A stretch of DNA of 20,667 nucleotides from JAJTHJ01 sp046316025 (GTDB lineage Bacteria > Pseudomonadota > Gammaproteobacteria > Burkholderiales > Burkholderiaceae_F): positions 1-20,667 of the forward strand of contig JBKCXU010000028.1 in NCBI GenBank assembly GCA_046316025.1, given 5' to 3'. Of this stretch, positions 1-7,008 are shown in pieces. Positions within the stretch are counted from its first letter, which is position 1. Every line of letters starts with the position of its first letter. Both the position numbers and the translations under genes were made by a program. A model generated the notes under the pieces. The model had not been told where the DNA came from. It worked only from the letters and a program-made list of their open reading frames with translations, and did no database searches.

Positions 1-1168
1 GCGGATGATCCTTGCGCAGGAAGGATCCGATCAGCAGCAGCCGGTCGAGCGTGTTCAGCTCCGCCACCGGCATCCCGAGCCAGGGCGCACCGGCGCGCTT
101 GCCGTCGGCCGAGAAGTCGGACTGCCGCAGGCGAAAGTCGAGGTTGTCGCTGCCCAGCCCGCGCATCAGCTTGGCGAGCAGGTGCATCTCTTCGAGCGTG
201 GCGTTGGGGGCGACCAGCGCGCCAATCGCGTGCGCGCCGTGCCTCGCCTTGATGTCGCCCAGCGCATGCGCGACGTAGTCGAGCGCCTGCGCCCAGTCGA
301 CCTCGTGCCAGCGGCCGTCGTGCTTGAGCATCGGGCGCGTCAGACGGTCGGCCGCGTACAGGCCTTCGTAGGAAAAGCGATCGCGGTCCGACAGCCAGCA
401 TTCGTTGACCGGTTCGTTCTCCAGCGGCACCACGCGCTGCACGCGGTCGCCCTTGATCTGCACGACGAGGTTCGAGCCCAGCGCGTCGTGGCCCGCCACC
501 GATTTGCGGCGCGACAACTCCCAGGTCCGCGCCGCGTAGCGGAAGGGCTTGCTGGTCAGCGCGCCCACCGGGCAGACATCGATCATGTTGCCGGACAGTT
601 CAGAGGTCACCGCGCCATCGACAAAGGCGAGGATTTCCGAATGCTCGCCGCGCCCGGCCATGCCGAGTTCCATCAGGCCGGCGATCTCCTGCCCAAAGCG
701 CACGCAGCGCGTGCACTGAATGCAGCGGCTCATCTCCTCGGCCGAGACGAGCGGCCCGAGGTTCTTGTGGAACACCACGCGCTTGGGCTCCGCGTAGCGG
801 CTGGCCGAGCCGCCATAGCCGACCGCCAGGTCCTGCAACTGGCACTCGCCGCCCTGATCGCAAATCGGGCAGTCCAGCGGATGGTTGATCAGCAGGAACT
901 CCATCACCGACCGCTGCGCCTGCTTGGCGCGTTCGGAGGCGGTGCGCACGATCATCCCCTGCGTGACCGGTGTAGCGCAGGCGGGCAGCGGCTTGGGCGC
1001 CTTCTCCACCTCGACCAGACACATCCGGCAGTTTGCGGCGATCGACAGCTTCTTGTGATAGCAGAAGTGCGGCACGTAGATGCCGAGCGCCTGCGTGGCC
1101 TGCATCACCATGCTGCCCGCCGGTACCTCGACCTTGCGGCCGTCCACCTCGACTTCAACCATGCTCAT
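1..1168 (-). CDS. nuoG: NADH-quinone oxidoreductase subunit G, N-terminal part (cut by window edge)
   Basis: Largest peripheral-arm subunit of complex I. It carries iron-sulfur clusters that pass electrons from NuoE/NuoF towards NuoB. About 389 codons are visible and the frame is open to the left edge. Counting from the chosen start, the 2Fe-2S ligands are C36, C47, C50 and C64. The His-Cys3 4Fe-4S motif is H96, C100, C103, C109, and a further cluster uses C149, C152, C155 and C199 (in CPVGAL). The molybdopterin-oxidoreductase-like domain begins after about residue 215 and is truncated. The start is uncertain: in-frame ATGs lie at 1180, 1168 and 1162. Family proteins usually begin just before the VEVEVDG-like strand, which favours 1168 or 1162, but the best purine-rich ribosome-binding stretch precedes 1180. 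The gap to nuoF is about 140 bp, much longer than the other nuo junctions, and is filled by a repeat. Confidence 0.96.
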   Translation of the reverse strand, partial: MSMVEVEVDGRKVEVPAGSMVMQATQALGIYVPHFCYHKKLSIAANCRMCLVEVEKAPKPLPACATPVTQGMIVRTASERAKQAQRSVMEFLLINHPLDCPICDQGGECQLQDLAVGYGGSASRYAEPKRVVFHKNLGPLVSAEEMSRCIQCTRCVRFGQEIAGLMELGMAGRGEHSEILAFVDGAVTSELSGNMIDVCPVGALTSKPFRYAARTWELSRRKSVAGHDALGSNLVVQIKGDRVQRVVPLENEPVNECWLSDRDRFSYEGLYAADRLTRPMLKHDGRWHEVDWAQALDYVAHALGDIKARHGAHAIGALVAPNATLEEMHLLAKLMRGLGSDNLDFRLRQSDFSADGKRAGAPWLGMPVAELNTLDRLLLIGSFLRKDHP

Positions 1169-1181
1169 GGTTCTGTCCATT

Positions 1182-1284
1182 TCCCCTCCCCTTCACGGGG
1201 AGGGGGAAGGGGTGGGGATGGGTTTCCGGCCGTGCGGCACAAGACCCATCCCCCTCCCAACCTCCCCCTTGAAGGGGGAGGAGT
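1182..1284. repeat. GC-rich inverted-repeat element (copy A) between nuoF and nuoG
   Basis: Two similar units of about 40 bp face each other around a centre of roughly 20 bp (about 1223-1243). The left unit contains the hairpin CCCCTCCCC-TTCAC-GGGGAGGGG (about 1183-1205). The right unit contains CCTCCCCCTTGAAGGGGGAGG (1261-1281), followed by TTTT. The units are also complementary to each other (CCCATCCCC against GGGGATGGG), so the element can fold either as two small hairpins or as one long stem. A related element lies at 8771-8890. This looks like a dispersed intergenic REP/BIME-type repeat. I do not assign a family name. Confidence 0.75.
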
Positions 1285-1309
1285 TTTCTCGCATGCCGTG
1301 ACGTCGCGC

Positions 1310-2614
1310 TCATAGATAGTCCGGCACCAGACAGCGCTTGTGCTCGATGTGATGCTCGAACTCGGCGCGATAGTGTTTGACGAAGGCGCGCACCGGCATC
1401 GCCGCCGCGTCGCCGAGCGCGCAGATCGTGCGGCCCTGGATGTTGTCGGCAACCGAGTTCAGCAGATCGAGGTCTTCGAGCCGCCCTTCCCCGTGCTCGA
1501 TCCGGTGCACCACGCGGTACAGCCAACCCGTGCCCTCGCGGCAGGGCGTGCACTGGCCGCAGCTTTCCTCAAAGTAGAAGTAGGACAGCCGCTCCAGGCA
1601 GCGCACCATGCAGCGCGTCTCGTCCATCACGATCACCGCGCCGGAACCCAGCATCGAACCCGCCTTGGCGATCGAGTCGTAGTCCATGTCGGTGGCCATC
1701 ATTACCTCGCCCGGCAGCACTGGCATCGAGGAGCCGCCGGGGATCACGGCCTTGATCTTCTTGCCGCCGCGCATGCCTCCGGCCAGTTCCAACAGCTTGG
1801 CAAACGGCGTGCCCAGCGGTACTTCGTAGTTGCCGGGGTAAGTCACGTCGCCCGAGACCGAGAAGATCTTGGTGCCGCCGTTGTTGGGTCGGCCCAGCGC
1901 CAGGAAGGCGTCGCCGCCGTTGCGGACGATCCAGGGTACCGCGGCGAAAGTCTCGGTGTTGTTGATCGTCGTGGGCTTGCCGTACAGACCATAGCTCGCC
2001 GGAAACGGCGGCTTGAAGCGCGGCTGGCCTTTCTTGCCTTCGAGCGATTCGAGCAACGCGGTTTCCTCGCCGCAGATGTAGGCGCCAAAGCCATGCGCCG
2101 CATGCAGATCGAAGCTGAAATCGCTGCCCAGGATGTTCTTGCCGAGCAGCCCGGCGGCGTAGGCCTCTTCCAGCGCTTCTTCAAAGCGGCGGTAGTCGGC
2201 CCAGATCTCGCCGTGGATGTAGTTGTAGCCGGCGGTCGCACCCATCGCGTAGCCGCCGATGGCCATGCCTTCGATCACCGCGTGCGGGTTGTAGCGCAGC
2301 AAATCGCGGTCCTTGAAGGTGCCCGGCTCGCCTTCGTCCGAGTTGCAGACCACGTACTTCTGGCCCGGAAACTGGCGCGGCATGAAGCTCCACTTCAGCC
2401 CCGTGGGAAAGCCCGCACCGCCGCGGCCGCGCAGCGCCGACTTTTTCAATTCGCCGATCACCACGTCGGGCGGCGTCTTGTTGGCGATAAGGCTCTTCAG
2501 CGCCGCATAGCCGCCGCGCGCCTCGTAGTCGGCGAGCCGCCAATTGTCGCCATTCAACCCGTCGAGCAGCAGCGGGTTGATATGGCGGCCGTGGAAGCAG
2601 GTCTGCGCGGTCAT
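1310..2614 (-). CDS. nuoF: NADH-quinone oxidoreductase subunit F (NADH/FMN-binding)
   Basis: The 434-residue subunit where NADH is oxidised. It binds NADH, FMN and one 4Fe-4S cluster and hands electrons to NuoE and NuoG at the tip of the peripheral arm. Visible motifs are the glycine-rich nucleotide loop GRGGAGFPTGLKW (63-75), the FMN-site segment CGEETALLES (181-190), and the cluster ligands C352, C355, C358 (ESCGQCTPCREGT) with C398. Length matches the family. The start was chosen at MTAQTCFHG because its ATG overlaps the nuoE stop codon (ATGA at 2614-2611), implying translational coupling. The longer open frame upstream is only the shadow of nuoE. The gene ends in TGA at 1312-1310, followed by the palindromic repeat. 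Confidence 0.98.
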   Translation of the reverse strand: MTAQTCFHGRHINPLLLDGLNGDNWRLADYEARGGYAALKSLIANKTPPDVVIGELKKSALRGRGGAGFPTGLKWSFMPRQFPGQKYVVCNSDEGEPGTFKDRDLLRYNPHAVIEGMAIGGYAMGATAGYNYIHGEIWADYRRFEEALEEAYAAGLLGKNILGSDFSFDLHAAHGFGAYICGEETALLESLEGKKGQPRFKPPFPASYGLYGKPTTINNTETFAAVPWIVRNGGDAFLALGRPNNGGTKIFSVSGDVTYPGNYEVPLGTPFAKLLELAGGMRGGKKIKAVIPGGSSMPVLPGEVMMATDMDYDSIAKAGSMLGSGAVIVMDETRCMVRCLERLSYFYFEESCGQCTPCREGTGWLYRVVHRIEHGEGRLEDLDLLNSVADNIQGRTICALGDAAAMPVRAFVKHYRAEFEHHIEHKRCLVPDYL

Positions 2615-3117
2615 TGGGACTTCAGCTCCGCCAGCAGCGCGTCGATCTTGTCGTTCGACATGAAGCTTTCCATCCGCTGGTGCCCGACCAGCAGCGCCGG
2701 CGCGTCGCCGCAGGCGCCCATGCACTCGCCCTCCTTCAGCGTGAAGCAGCCGTCGGCGCTGGTTTCGTTGAAGCCGATGCCGAGCTTCTGCTTCAGGTGC
2801 GCGGCGGCCTGATTGCCGCCCGACAGCGCGCAAGGCAGATTGGTGCAGACGGTGATCTTGTGGCCGCCGGTCGGCGCCAGGTTGTACATCGCGTAGAAAG
2901 TGGCGACCTCGTACACCGCGATCGGCGGCATTTCCAGGTACGCGGCGACCTCGGCCATCAGTTCCTTCGACAGCCAGCCGTGCTCCTCCTGCGCGATGGC
3001 GAGCGCCGCCATCACCGCCGACTGCTTCTGCTCGCCCGGGTACTTGGCGATCTCGCGGTCGATGCGACGCAGGGACTCGGCGGACAGCATCGCGGTGGCT
3101 TGGGGGACGGCGCTCAT
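2611..3117 (-). CDS. nuoE: NADH-quinone oxidoreductase subunit E (2Fe-2S, thioredoxin-like)
   Basis: The 168-residue 24-kDa-type subunit of complex I. It binds the N1a 2Fe-2S cluster with C91, C96 (CTNLPC), C132 and C136 (ECMGACG) in a thioredoxin-like fold, preceded by a helical N-terminal region (about 10-80). It works with NuoF in the NADH dehydrogenase module. The stop overlaps the nuoF start. Upstream, only 11 nt separate its ATG from the stop of the Uma2-family gene. No convincing Shine-Dalgarno sequence is visible there (the bases are ACGATTCAAAA), so expression may depend on ribosomes finishing the upstream gene. The start at MSAVPQ is the only sensible one. Alternatives are internal Met10 or readings into the upstream gene. 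Confidence 0.97.
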   Translation of the reverse strand: MSAVPQATAMLSAESLRRIDREIAKYPGEQKQSAVMAALAIAQEEHGWLSKELMAEVAAYLEMPPIAVYEVATFYAMYNLAPTGGHKITVCTNLPCALSGGNQAAAHLKQKLGIGFNETSADGCFTLKEGECMGACGDAPALLVGHQRMESFMSNDKIDALLAELKSQ

Positions 3118-3128
3118 TTTTGAATCGT

Positions 3129-3641
3129 CTACAGCAGCGGCGGCACGTCCACGCCGAACGACGAGCGCGGCTGCGGGCCGTTCACGTCGTGGAACTCGAC
3201 CTTGCCGTCTTCCGATACCAGCCAGACTTCGCGCGCGCCGGCGTCGAGATACAGGCGCACCTTGCTCAGCAGCTCGATCATCGCGTTGGACGGCGAACGG
3301 ATTTCGACGCAAATCTCAGGCGCCACACTGAACACATCTTCGCTCTCATGTCGCGTGGCAAAGCCCGTGGAACTCCAGGCCACATCGGCGACCTTGATGC
3401 CCTGCGGCGTAGCCACCGGGCACTCCGTGTAGACGACGCCGCCGAGAGCGCGTTTGAGCAGCGCCGCGATCTCACCCTGGAACCGCGCATGAATGGCCTT
3501 GGCTGGACTCATCACGATCTGTCCGTTGCGGTTAGTTTCGATCTTGAACGGCAAGTCCGCCAGCGTCTTGTCCGCCAGCACCTGCTGCCAGCGGCGCGTG
3601 ACCTCGTCCAGCCAAACCGGATGCTCGAGCACCGCGCTCAT
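3129..3641 (-). CDS. Uma2-family (PF05685/DUF820) putative PD-(D/E)XK nuclease-like protein inside the nuo operon
   Basis: A 170-residue protein with the layout of the Uma2 family. These are widespread, poorly understood PD-(D/E)XK-fold proteins annotated as putative restriction endonucleases. Visible elements are the N-terminal helix and strand (1-45), the helix HARFQGEIAALLKRAL (51-66, conserved E57), the acidic strand VADVAW (D86), the core strand CVEIRSPSN (E113), then a helix with K127 and LDAGAREVWLVSEDGKVEF (132-150). The candidate catalytic residues D86, E113 and K127 are present, so it does not look degenerate. Its ATG overlaps the nuoD stop (ATGA at 3641-3638) and nuoE starts 11 nt after its stop, so it is embedded in the nuo transcript. 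Nothing in complex I biology calls for it. Its substrate and role are unknown. Confidence 0.87.
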   Translation of the reverse strand: MSAVLEHPVWLDEVTRRWQQVLADKTLADLPFKIETNRNGQIVMSPAKAIHARFQGEIAALLKRALGGVVYTECPVATPQGIKVADVAWSSTGFATRHESEDVFSVAPEICVEIRSPSNAMIELLSKVRLYLDAGAREVWLVSEDGKVEFHDVNGPQPRSSFGVDVPPLL

Positions 3642-4891
3642 CGATCGACCTCCCCGAACACGATGTCCTGCGTGCCGATGATGGTCACGGCGTCCGCGAT
3701 CATGTGGCCGCGAGCCATCTCGTCCAACGCTTGAAGGTGGGCAAAGCCGGGGGCGCGGATCTTCAAGCGATATGGTTTGTTGGCACCGTCGGAGACGAGG
3801 TAGATGCCGAACTCGCCCTTCGGGTGCTCGACCACCGCGTAGGCCTCGCCCGCCGGCACGTGGAAGCCTTCGGTGAAGAGCTTGAAGTGGTGAATCAGCT
3901 CTTCCATGTTCGACTTCATATCCACGCGCGACGGCGGCGCCACCTTGTGGTTGTCGCTCATCACCGGGCCGGGGTTGGCGCGCAGCCAGTCCACGCACTG
4001 CTTGACGATGCGGTTGGACTGCCGCATCTCCTCCACGCGTACCAGATAGCGGTCGTAGCAATCGCCGTTGCGGCCGACCGGCACGTCGAACTCCACGCGG
4101 TCGTAGGCCTCGTACGGCTGCTTCTTGCGCAAATCCCACTCGACGCCGGAGCCGCGCAGCATCGGCCCGGTAAAGCCCATCGCCAGCGCACGCTCGGGCG
4201 ACACCACGCCGATGCCGACCAGCCGCTGCTTCCAGATGCGGTTGTCGGTGAGCAGCGTTTCGTACTCGTCCACATAGACCGGAAAACGGCGCGTGAAGTC
4301 TTCGATGAAGTCGAGCAGAGACCCCTGCCGGTTCTCGTTTAGCCGCTTGAGATCCGCTTCGCTGCGGTACTTGGAGTTGCGGTACTGCGGCATCCGCTCG
4401 GGCAGATCGCGGTACACGCCGCCCGGCCGGTAGTACGCCGCGTGCATGCGCGCGCCGGAGGCGGCCTCGTAGACGTCCATCAGGTCTTCGCGCTCGCGGA
4501 AGGCGTACAAGAGCACCGCCATCGCGCCGACGTCGAGCGCGTGCGCGCCAATCCACAGCAGATGGTTCAAGAGGCGGGTGATCTCGTCGAACATCACGCG
4601 GATGTACTGCGCGCGCAGCGGCACGTCCACACCGAGCAGCTTCTCGATCGCCATCACGTAGCCGTGCTCGTTGCACATCATCGACACGTAATCGAGCCGA
4701 TCCATGTACGGCACCGACTGGATAAAGCTGCGCGTCTCGGCGAGCTTCTCGGTCGCCCGATGCAGCAGGCCGATATGCGGGTCGGCGCGCTGGATCACCT
4801 CGCCGTCGAGTTCCAGCACCAAACGCAGCACGCCGTGCGCGGCCGGGTGCTGGGGGCCGAAGTTCAACGTGTAGTTCTTGATCTCGGCCAT
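3638..4891 (-). CDS. nuoD: NADH-quinone oxidoreductase subunit D (49-kDa type)
   Basis: The 417-residue connecting-arm subunit that, with NuoB, forms the quinone-reduction pocket. The N-terminal signature FGPQHPAAHGVLRL (11-24) and LDYVSMMCNEHG (66-77) are the segments that carry the quinone-site His and Tyr in this family; by motif these would be His19 and Tyr68. PGGVYRDLP and GPMLRGSGVEWDLRK follow in the usual order, and the protein ends DIVFGEVDR. It is not fused to NuoC, unlike E. coli. The start at MAEIKNYTLNFG was chosen over an ATG 27 nt upstream because it matches the family N-terminus and begins 4 nt after the nuoC stop. The stop overlaps the Uma2-family start rather than leading directly into nuoE. 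Confidence 0.98.
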   Translation of the reverse strand: MAEIKNYTLNFGPQHPAAHGVLRLVLELDGEVIQRADPHIGLLHRATEKLAETRSFIQSVPYMDRLDYVSMMCNEHGYVMAIEKLLGVDVPLRAQYIRVMFDEITRLLNHLLWIGAHALDVGAMAVLLYAFREREDLMDVYEAASGARMHAAYYRPGGVYRDLPERMPQYRNSKYRSEADLKRLNENRQGSLLDFIEDFTRRFPVYVDEYETLLTDNRIWKQRLVGIGVVSPERALAMGFTGPMLRGSGVEWDLRKKQPYEAYDRVEFDVPVGRNGDCYDRYLVRVEEMRQSNRIVKQCVDWLRANPGPVMSDNHKVAPPSRVDMKSNMEELIHHFKLFTEGFHVPAGEAYAVVEHPKGEFGIYLVSDGANKPYRLKIRAPGFAHLQALDEMARGHMIADAVTIIGTQDIVFGEVDR

Positions 4892-4895
4892 CGAA

Positions 4896-5489
4896 CTACC
4901 GCCCCTGACCGTAGCCATCTTCGCGAATCACGCGCGGCACGATCTCGCGCGGCTCGATCGATACCGGCTGGTAGATCACACGCTTCTCGGTCGGGTCGTA
5001 GCGCATCTCCACATAGCCGCTCACCGGGAAGTCCTTGCGGAACGGATGGCCTACGAAGCCGTAGTCGGTCAGGATGCGCCGCAAATCGGGATGCCCTTCG
5101 AAGACGATGCCGTAGAGATCGAAGGCCTCGCGCTCATACCAGTTGGCTGCACTCCAGATGCCGACCACCGACGGCACCAGCGGCAACTCGTCGTCCGGGC
5201 AAAACGTGCGCACGCGCAGCCGCTGGTTGTGCGTGATCGACAGCAGGTGCATCACCACCGCAAAGCGCGCCCCTTGCCACGCGCCGTCGCCGTAGCCTGA
5301 GTAGTCCATGCCGCAAAGGTCGATCAACTGCGCAAAGCGCAAACGCGGATCGTCGCGCAGGGTCTGTGCCACGCGCAGGTGGTCGGCGGCACGCACGATG
5401 AGCGTGACTTCGCCACGCGCGACCGCAAGCTCGGCAGCGTCGCCCAGAGCGGCGCGCAGTGTTTCGGCCAGGGATTCGGCTCGGCTCAT
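4896..5489 (-). CDS. nuoC: NADH-quinone oxidoreductase subunit C (30-kDa type)
   Basis: The 197-residue subunit of the connecting module of complex I, without redox cofactors, packing against NuoD and NuoB. The 30-kDa subunit signature lies at about 119-140 (EREAFDLYGIVFEGHPDLRR), followed by GHPFRKDFPVSGYVEMRYD (147-165). The short C-terminus ends before any NuoD-like sequence, so C and D are separate genes. It starts 3 nt after the nuoB stop and ends 4 nt before nuoD, which fits one polycistronic message. The start at MSRAESLAETL is the most upstream ATG of normal length. One overlapping ORF of 120 residues in another frame is a shadow. Confidence 0.97.
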   Translation of the reverse strand: MSRAESLAETLRAALGDAAELAVARGEVTLIVRAADHLRVAQTLRDDPRLRFAQLIDLCGMDYSGYGDGAWQGARFAVVMHLLSITHNQRLRVRTFCPDDELPLVPSVVGIWSAANWYEREAFDLYGIVFEGHPDLRRILTDYGFVGHPFRKDFPVSGYVEMRYDPTEKRVIYQPVSIEPREIVPRVIREDGYGQGR

Positions 5490-5492
5490 CCG

Positions 5493-5972
5493 TCACCGCG
5501 CGATCGTGTTGGTGCGGCGGATCTTGTTCTGCAACTGGATGATCCCGTAGATCAGCGCCTCGGCCGTCGGCGGGCAGCCGGGCACGTAGACATCCACGGG
5601 CACGATGCGGTCGCAGCCGCGCACCACGGAATAGCTGTAGTGGTAATACCCACCGCCGTTGGCGCAGGACCCCATGCTGATCACCCAGCGCGGCTCGGCC
5701 ATCTGGTCGTAGACCTTGCGCAGCGCCGGCGCCATCTTGTTACACAGCGTGCCGGCGACGATCATCACGTCGCTCTGCCGCGGGCTCGGCCGGAACATCA
5801 CGCCAAAGCGGTCGAGGTCGTACCTGGAGGCACCGGCGTGGATCATCTCCACCGCGCAGCAGGCAAGACCAAAGGTCATCGGCCACATCGAGCCTGTCTT
5901 GCTCCAGTTGACGAGCTTGTCCACGCTCGTGACGAGGAAACCTTCGCCGGCGACCGGGGTGTCCAGAGGCAT
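5493..5972 (-). CDS. nuoB: NADH-quinone oxidoreductase subunit B (N2 cluster)
   Basis: The 159-residue subunit that carries the terminal 4Fe-4S cluster N2, from which electrons reach ubiquinone. All four ligands are present: the tandem pair C38-C39 in GLACCAVEM, C103 in SMGSCANGG and C133 in VPGCPPTAEAL. The segment VMFRPSPRQSDVMIVAGT (58-75) is the usual family stretch. Length is typical. It begins 4 nt after the nuoA stop and ends 3 nt before nuoC, so the cluster is tightly packed here. Nothing is missing or frameshifted. Confidence 0.98.
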   Translation of the reverse strand: MPLDTPVAGEGFLVTSVDKLVNWSKTGSMWPMTFGLACCAVEMIHAGASRYDLDRFGVMFRPSPRQSDVMIVAGTLCNKMAPALRKVYDQMAEPRWVISMGSCANGGGYYHYSYSVVRGCDRIVPVDVYVPGCPPTAEALIYGIIQLQNKIRRTNTIAR

Positions 5973-5976
5973 CGCC

Positions 5977-6342
5977 CTACTCCCAATCGAGCGCGCCGCG
6001 CTTCCACTCGTAGACGAAGCCCACGGTCAGAATCGCGAGAAAGATCATCGCCGACCAGAACCCGGCACCCCAGGCGGGCAGGTCGCCCAGCACAGCCGCC
6101 CAGGGGAAGAGGAAAGCGATTTCCAGGTCGAACAGGATGAAGAGAATCGCCACCAGGTAGTAGCGCACGTCGAACTTCATCCGCGCGTCTTCGAAGGCCT
6201 CGAAGCCGCATTCGTAAGGGGAAAGTTTTTCCGGGTCGGGCCGCTTGGGGCCGAGCAGCCAGCCAAGCGCCATCGGCACCACGCCGATGGCCGCACCGAC
6301 CAGGATGAACAACAGAACCGGAAGGTAGCCGTCGAGGTTCAT
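5977..6342 (-). CDS. nuoA: NADH-quinone oxidoreductase subunit A (membrane)
   Basis: A 121-residue membrane subunit of complex I with three hydrophobic segments at about 6-29, 61-84 and 93-112. Family hallmarks are the loop PYECGFEAFEDAR (42-54), which lies near the quinone channel, and FDLEIAFLFPWA (71-82) with an acidic residue inside the membrane. The start at MNLDGYLPVLL gives the normal length. A longer reading frame runs back through tRNA-Leu and is rejected. No clear Shine-Dalgarno sequence precedes the ATG (…GCAGCTACCCCC). It is the first nuo gene, 51 bp downstream of tRNA-Leu, with no obvious terminator or strong promoter between them, so read-through from the tRNA/secG side is possible. 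Confidence 0.96.
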   Translation of the reverse strand: MNLDGYLPVLLFILVGAAIGVVPMALGWLLGPKRPDPEKLSPYECGFEAFEDARMKFDVRYYLVAILFILFDLEIAFLFPWAAVLGDLPAWGAGFWSAMIFLAILTVGFVYEWKRGALDWE

Positions 6343-6393
6343 GGGGGTAGCTGCAGCGGGCTCGACCGAACGCGGATGTGACGACGATTCTGC

Positions 6394-6478
6394 TGGTGCC
6401 CACGGAGCGACTCGAACGCTCACGGCTTGCGCCGCCACCCCCTCAAGATGGTGTGTCTACCAATTCCACCACGTGGGC
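6394..6478 (-). tRNA. tRNA-Leu (GAG anticodon)
   Basis: An 85-nt class II tRNA including an encoded CCA. The acceptor stem GCCCACG pairs with CGTGGGC, with discriminator A and then CCA. The D-arm has the bacterial Leu form (TGGTGGAATTGGTAGACAC). The anticodon stem CCATC/GGTGG encloses the loop TTGAGGG, giving anticodon GAG. A long variable arm follows (GGCGGCGCAAGCCGT), then the T-arm with TTCGAGT. It reads leucine CUC/CUU codons. It sits between secG and nuoA on the same strand, an arrangement common in betaproteobacteria. Confidence 0.97.
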
Positions 6479-6486
6479 AAGAAGAA

Positions 6487-6531
6487 GGTGCCGGACTCGC
6501 GCACGGCACCTCGTTAAGCGGATCGATTCTA
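6487..6531 (-). promoter_or_regulatory. Candidate -10 box and hairpin upstream of tRNA-Leu
   Basis: On the minus strand TAGAAT (6531-6526, one mismatch to TATAAT) lies about 47 nt before the tRNA 5' end; no good -35 box is seen. It is followed by the perfect 7-bp hairpin GGTGCCG-(10 nt)-CGGCACC (6510-6487) and the pyrimidine tract TTCTTCTT, immediately before the mature tRNA. The hairpin could be a terminator for secG read-through or a 5' leader removed by RNase P. The sequence alone cannot decide. Confidence 0.35.
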
Positions 6532-6549
6532 CTTGAGAAGGCGCGCCGG

Positions 6550-6570
6550 CCGGGTCGCCCAGCGACCCGG
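6550..6570 (-). terminator. Hairpin just after secG (possible weak terminator or mRNA end)
   Basis: A perfect 9-bp stem CCGGGTCGC/GCGACCCGG with a 3-nt loop begins 8 nt after the secG stop codon and can be extended by flanking GGCGC/GCGCC with bulges. The bases after it are GC-rich, then TTCTC, so it lacks a proper U-tract. It may protect the secG 3' end or terminate only partly. Confidence 0.4.
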
Positions 6571-6578
6571 AGCGCCGC

Positions 6579-6983
6579 TTACTTTGCCGGAATCTCCCCC
6601 GCCTTGCTCGCGGGCGCGGCGGGTGCCGCGGGCGGCGCCGTCGCGGGGGCCGGTGCGGAGGGAATCGGCACGGCATCCTTGGCGGGAGCAGCAGGCTGCT
6701 GCATCGTGCCCATGATGCCGGTCGGTTCGCTCTTGGGCACGCGGCCGTGAGTGGCGAGCAGCGCCAAGCCGAGCGTGGAGGCGAAGAACAGCGTGGCCGC
6801 CGCCGCGGTCGAGCGCGAAAGGAAGTTGGCCGAGCCGCTCGCGCCGAACAAGCTGCCCGACGCGCCGCCGCCGAAGGCGGCACCCATGTCCGCGCCCTTG
6901 CCGTGCTGAAGCAGCACGAGCACGATCAGCGCAATCGAGCTGATCACCAGCACGACCAACAGCAATGTGTTGAGCCAAGCCAT
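6579..6983 (-). CDS. secG: Protein-export membrane protein SecG
   Basis: A 134-residue accessory subunit of the SecYEG translocon in the inner membrane. The first membrane helix is at about 3-25 and the second at about 58-77. Between them lies the conserved cytoplasmic loop LLQHGKGADMGAAFGGGASG (24-43), then SLFGASGSANFLSRSTA. Residues 95-128 form a low-complexity Ala/Pro tail, a type of extension known in betaproteobacterial SecG. The start at MAWLNTLL lies after GAAGGGAAA and matches the family; the longer frame is not used. It follows tpiA by 25 bp. Confidence 0.95.
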   Translation of the reverse strand: MAWLNTLLLVVLVISSIALIVLVLLQHGKGADMGAAFGGGASGSLFGASGSANFLSRSTAAAATLFFASTLGLALLATHGRVPKSEPTGIMGTMQQPAAPAKDAVPIPSAPAPATAPPAAPAAPASKAGEIPAK

Positions 6984-7008
6984 CGTTACGTTTCCCTTCG
7001 ATTCGAAA

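Noticed and set aside
1182..1284. CRISPR-like or insertion-sequence interpretation of the repeat
   Set aside because: There are only two mirror-image units with hairpins, no regular spacers, no transposase and no target-site duplication that I could see.
5..2812. Long plus-strand frames opposite nuoG and nuoF (436 and 490 codons)
   Set aside because: Both mirror conserved minus-strand genes with intact cofactor motifs, and part of one runs through the palindromic repeat. Composition bias explains them.
5977..6438. Extended NuoA start at 6438
   Set aside because: The extra 32 residues would be translated from tRNA-Leu sequence. NuoA proteins start at the MNLDGYLPVLL-like segment.
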